From Haloarculaceae archaeon (GTDB lineage: Archaea > Halobacteriota > Halobacteria > Halobacteriales > Haloarculaceae), in contig JAHENN010000042.1 of NCBI GenBank assembly GCA_018609665.1, forward strand, positions 1 to 7,878: 7,878 nt of DNA. Reading direction: 5' to 3'. The translations under genes and the position numbers were made by a program. Position 1 is the first letter of the stretch, and each line of letters begins with the position of its first letter. This document shows positions 5,813 through 7,878 of the stretch, one piece after another. The notes beneath the pieces were generated by a model. That model saw nothing but the letters and a program-made list of their open reading frames with translations, was not told the DNA's origin and did not search any database.

Positions 5813-5839
5813 ACAGACCGCCGGTCGCCCCCGGTGAGC

Positions 5840-5858
5840 CCGGAGAGCGGTCTCTCGG
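5840..5858 (+). promoter_or_regulatory. Hairpin covering the RNase J Shine-Dalgarno-like sequence
   Basis: GAGAG (5843-5847) pairs perfectly with CTCTC (5852-5856) around a CGGT tetraloop, and CC (5840-5841) can add pairs with GG (5857-5858) if G5842 bulges out. The GGAG at 5842-5845, the only Shine-Dalgarno-like sequence near the start, would be locked in the stem, 13 nt before the ATG at 5859 and 22 nt before the one at 5868. Control of translation initiation is possible but unproven. Confidence 0.4.
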
Positions 5859-7208
5859 ATGCAAATCATGGAAGTCGAAATCGCAACCATTGGCGGATAC
5901 GAAGCAGTCGGACGGCAGATGACCGCCGTCCGAGCCGGTGACGACGTCGTCATCTTCGACATGGGGCTGAACCTCTCGAAGGTGCTCATCCACGACAACG
6001 TCGAAACCGAGCGGATGCACAGCCTGGACCTCATCGACATGGGGGCCATCCCGGACGACCGCGTCATGTCCGACATCGAGGGCGACGTGCAGGCCATCGT
6101 GCCCACGCACGGCCACCTCGACCACATCGGCGCCATCTCGAAGCTGGCCCACCGGTACGACGCGCCCATCGTGGCGACGCCGTTCACCATCGAGCTGGTC
6201 AAACAGCAGATAGACAGCGAGGAGAAGTTCGGCGTCCAGAACGACCTCGTGAAGATGGAGGCCGGCGGCACGATGTCCATCGGCGAGCGGACGGAACTGG
6301 AGTTCGTCAACGTCACCCACTCGGTCATCGACGCCATCAATCCGGTCCTGCACACGCCGGAGGGCGCCGTCGTTTACGGCCTCGACAAGCGGATGGACCA
6401 CACGCCCGTCCTGGGCGACCCCATCGACATGGAGCGGTTCCGCGAGATCGGCCGCGACGGCGTGCTCGCCTACATCGAGGACTGCACCAACGCCGGCAAG
6501 AAGGGCCGGACGCCGTCGGAGTCCGTCGCCCGCGAGCACCTGCGAGACGTCATCTACTCGCTGGAGGACTACGACGGCGGCATCGTCGCAACGACGTTCT
6601 CCAGCCACATCGCCCGCGTCAAGAGCCTCGTGGAGTTCGCGAAGGACATCGACCGTCAGCCCGTCCTCCTGGGTCGGTCGATGGAGAAGTACAGCGGCAC
6701 CGCCGAACGGCTCGGCTTCGTCGACTTCCCCGACGACCTGGGGATGTACGGCCACCGGAAGTCCGTCGACCGGACGTTCAAGCGCATCATGGAGGAGGGC
6801 AAGGAGAACTACCTGCCCGTCGTCACGGGCCACCAGGGCGAGCCCCGCGCGATGCTCACCCGGATGGGCCGCGGCGAGACGCCGTACGAACTGGAGAAGG
6901 GCGACAAGGTCATCTTCTCGGCGCGGGTCATCCCGGAGCCGACCAACGAGGGCCAGCGCTACCAGTCCGAGAAACTGCTCGGCATGCAGGGCGCCCGCAT
7001 CTACGACGACATCCACGTCTCCGGCCACCTGAACAAGGAGGGCCACTACGAGATGCTGGACGCCCTCCAGCCGGACAACGTCATTCCGGCCCACCAGGAC
7101 ATGAGCGGGTTCTCCGACTACGTCAACCTCTGTGAGAGCGAGGGGTACAAGATGGGCCGGGACCTGCACGTCTCCCGGAACGGGAACATCATCCAGATTA
7201 CGGAATGA
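5859..7208 (+). CDS. rnj: Archaeal RNase J (beta-CASP metallo-beta-lactamase ribonuclease)
   Basis: A 449-residue cytosolic ribonuclease; archaeal RNase J is a 5'-to-3' exonuclease in RNA turnover, using two zinc ions. The metallo-beta-lactamase motifs are visible: HGHLDH (84-89), His154 in NVTHS, and Asp176 in [11 protein letters not shown], which replaces the more usual GDFKxDxTP. The beta-CASP half follows with [12 protein letters not shown] (243-254), GHQGEP (324-329), [11 protein letters not shown] (354-364), HVSGH (386-390) and the final His412 in PAHQD. Length is typical for archaeal enzymes, which lack the C-terminal domain of bacterial RNase J; the absence of KH domains argues against aCPSF1. 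The start is either 5859 or an in-frame ATG at 5868; the related proteins I recall begin [12 protein letters not shown], which favours 5868, so 5859 is the longest form. The stop overlaps idsA as ATGA. A structured upstream region suggests post-transcriptional or operator control. Confidence 0.93.
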   Translation: MQIMEVEIATIGGYEAVGRQMTAVRAGDDVVIFDMGLNLSKVLIHDNVETERMHSLDLIDMGAIPDDRVMSDIEGDVQAIVPTHGHLDHIGAISKLAHRYDAPIVATPFTIELVKQQIDSEEKFGVQNDLVKMEAGGTMSIGERTELEFVNVTHSVIDAINPVLHTPEGAVVYGLDKRMDHTPVLGDPIDMERFREIGRDGVLAYIEDCTNAGKKGRTPSESVAREHLRDVIYSLEDYDGGIVATTFSSHIARVKSLVEFAKDIDRQPVLLGRSMEKYSGTAERLGFVDFPDDLGMYGHRKSVDRTFKRIMEEGKENYLPVVTGHQGEPRAMLTRMGRGETPYELEKGDKVIFSARVIPEPTNEGQRYQSEKLLGMQGARIYDDIHVSGHLNKEGHYEMLDALQPDNVIPAHQDMSGFSDYVNLCESEGYKMGRDLHVSRNGNIIQITE

Positions 7209-7878
7209 CGGCCACGGAGCGCGTCGAGGCCGCCGTCGCGGACCGCCGCGAGCTCGTCAACGACGCGATCGCCGAGCAGTTGCCGGTGAAACACCCCGAG
7301 CGGCTCTACGGCGCCTCCCGATACCTGCTGGACGCCGGCGGCAAGCGGCTCCGGCCGACCGTCCTGCTGTTGACGGCCGAGGCGGTCTCGGAGGTCGAGC
7401 CGATGGCGGCCGACTACCGCGCGTTCCCGTCGCCGGCCGACGGCGAGGTCGACGTCCTCACCGCCGCGGTCGCCATCGAGGTCATCCAGTCGTTCACGCT
7501 CATCCACGACGACATCATGGACGACGACGACCTCCGGCGGGGGGTGCCCGCGGTCCACCGCGAGTACGACCTGGAGACGGCCATCCTTGCCGGCGACACG
7601 CTGTACTCGAAGGCCTTCGAGTACATGCTGGACACGGGCGCGCCGGCCGAGCGGAGCGTCCGGGCGCTGGACGAACTGGCGACCACCTGCACGGAGATCT
7701 GCGAGGGCCAGGCGCTCGACGTCGACTTCGAGGGCCGGGACGCGGTGACGACCGACCAGTACCTCGAGATGGTCGAGTTCAAGACGGCGGTGCTGTACGC
7801 GGCGGCGTCGTCGATCCCGGCCATCCTGCTCGGCGCCGACGACGAGACCGTCGAGGCGCTGCACGGCTACGGCCTGGA
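7205..7878 (+). CDS. idsA: Geranylgeranyl-diphosphate synthase, N-terminal part (3' end outside window)
   Basis: The first 224 residues of a trans-isoprenyl diphosphate synthase, which condenses isopentenyl diphosphate with allylic diphosphates to make the C20 precursor of archaeal membrane ether lipids. Visible are GGKRLRP (45-51, isopentenyl diphosphate binding), the first Asp-rich motif DDIMD (102-106) within [25 protein letters not shown], the [13 protein letters not shown] segment and [11 protein letters not shown], where the Lys contacts the allylic diphosphate. The second Asp-rich motif is beyond the window. Phe97 sits five residues before the first motif and Thr98 four before; an aromatic at the -5 position is known to limit archaeal enzymes to about C20, so a C20 rather than C25 product is inferred. 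The start overlaps the RNase J stop by 4 nt (ATGA), so the two are co-translated. The same pathway is served by mvk and ipk upstream. Confidence 0.93.
   Translation, partial: MTATERVEAAVADRRELVNDAIAEQLPVKHPERLYGASRYLLDAGGKRLRPTVLLLTAEAVSEVEPMAADYRAFPSPADGEVDVLTAAVAIEVIQSFTLIHDDIMDDDDLRRGVPAVHREYDLETAILAGDTLYSKAFEYMLDTGAPAERSVRALDELATTCTEICEGQALDVDFEGRDAVTTDQYLEMVEFKTAVLYAAASSIPAILLGADDETVEALHGYGL

Noticed and set aside
5607..5837. A 76-codon frame starting at a GTG that overlaps the membrane-protein stop and ends before RNase J
   Set aside because: Arg/Ala/Pro/Thr-rich low-complexity translation with no recognisable motif, and it runs through the palindromes and the T-rich element. It looks like an open frame in GC-rich non-coding DNA.
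5799..7169. A 456-codon - strand frame opposite RNase J, and a similar one opposite idsA (7118-7864)
   Set aside because: Antisense shadows; the + strand proteins have complete catalytic motifs and overlapping start/stop codons.
1..7878. CRISPR arrays, tRNA or rRNA genes, insertion sequences, attachment sites
   Set aside because: No regularly spaced repeats, no cloverleaf-like sequence, no transposase or integrase motifs and no long terminal repeats were seen on reading both strands.

Overview
The window looks like a stretch of haloarchaeal chromosome. The G+C content is very high, proteins are strongly acidic (Asp/Glu rich, GAC/GAG codons), genes overlap by ATGA, and several start codons sit about 25 nt downstream of archaeal TATA elements, as expected for leaderless mRNAs. 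The mevalonate kinase / isopentenyl phosphate kinase pair, an archaeal RNase J and a geranylgeranyl-diphosphate synthase together point to Halobacteria. I cannot name a genus.

Layout. (1) 2-924, + strand: the tail of mevalonate kinase overlaps isopentenyl phosphate kinase by 4 nt; these are two steps of the archaeal mevalonate route. (2) 925-1035: a short gap between convergent genes with a strong TATA element facing forward and no gene behind it. (3) 1036-3901, - strand: an acyl-CoA ligase and an acyl-CoA dehydrogenase, each with its own leaderless-type promoter. (4) 3902-4009: a divergent promoter region with two back-to-back TATA boxes. (5) 4010-5610, + strand: an SDR resembling 2,4-dienoyl-CoA reductases that lacks the usual catalytic Tyr, followed 5 nt later by a two-helix membrane protein with a GIDE-like domain and no RING finger. 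(6) 5611-5858: a T-rich element, then a series of perfect inverted repeats. (7) 5859-7878, + strand: RNase J overlapping the start of geranylgeranyl-diphosphate synthase (idsA) by 4 nt; idsA runs off the window.

How it fits together. The outer genes (mvk, ipk, idsA) make C5 and C20 prenyl diphosphates for archaeal ether lipids, with RNase J riding in the same transcription unit as idsA. The inner genes suggest acyl-chain metabolism: activation to a CoA thioester, alpha-beta dehydrogenation and, by homology, dienoyl/enoyl-CoA reduction. No thiolase or hydratase is present, so a full beta-oxidation pathway would need genes elsewhere. As I recall, many haloarchaea carry mvk-ipk-rnj-idsA as one block, so the four inner genes may be an insertion that split it.

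The items most worth a second look are the tandem palindromes in front of RNase J, the non-canonical active site of the SDR, the orphan promoter after ipk, and the GIDE-like protein. I do not see a clearly new multi-gene system; the novelty is in regulation and context.
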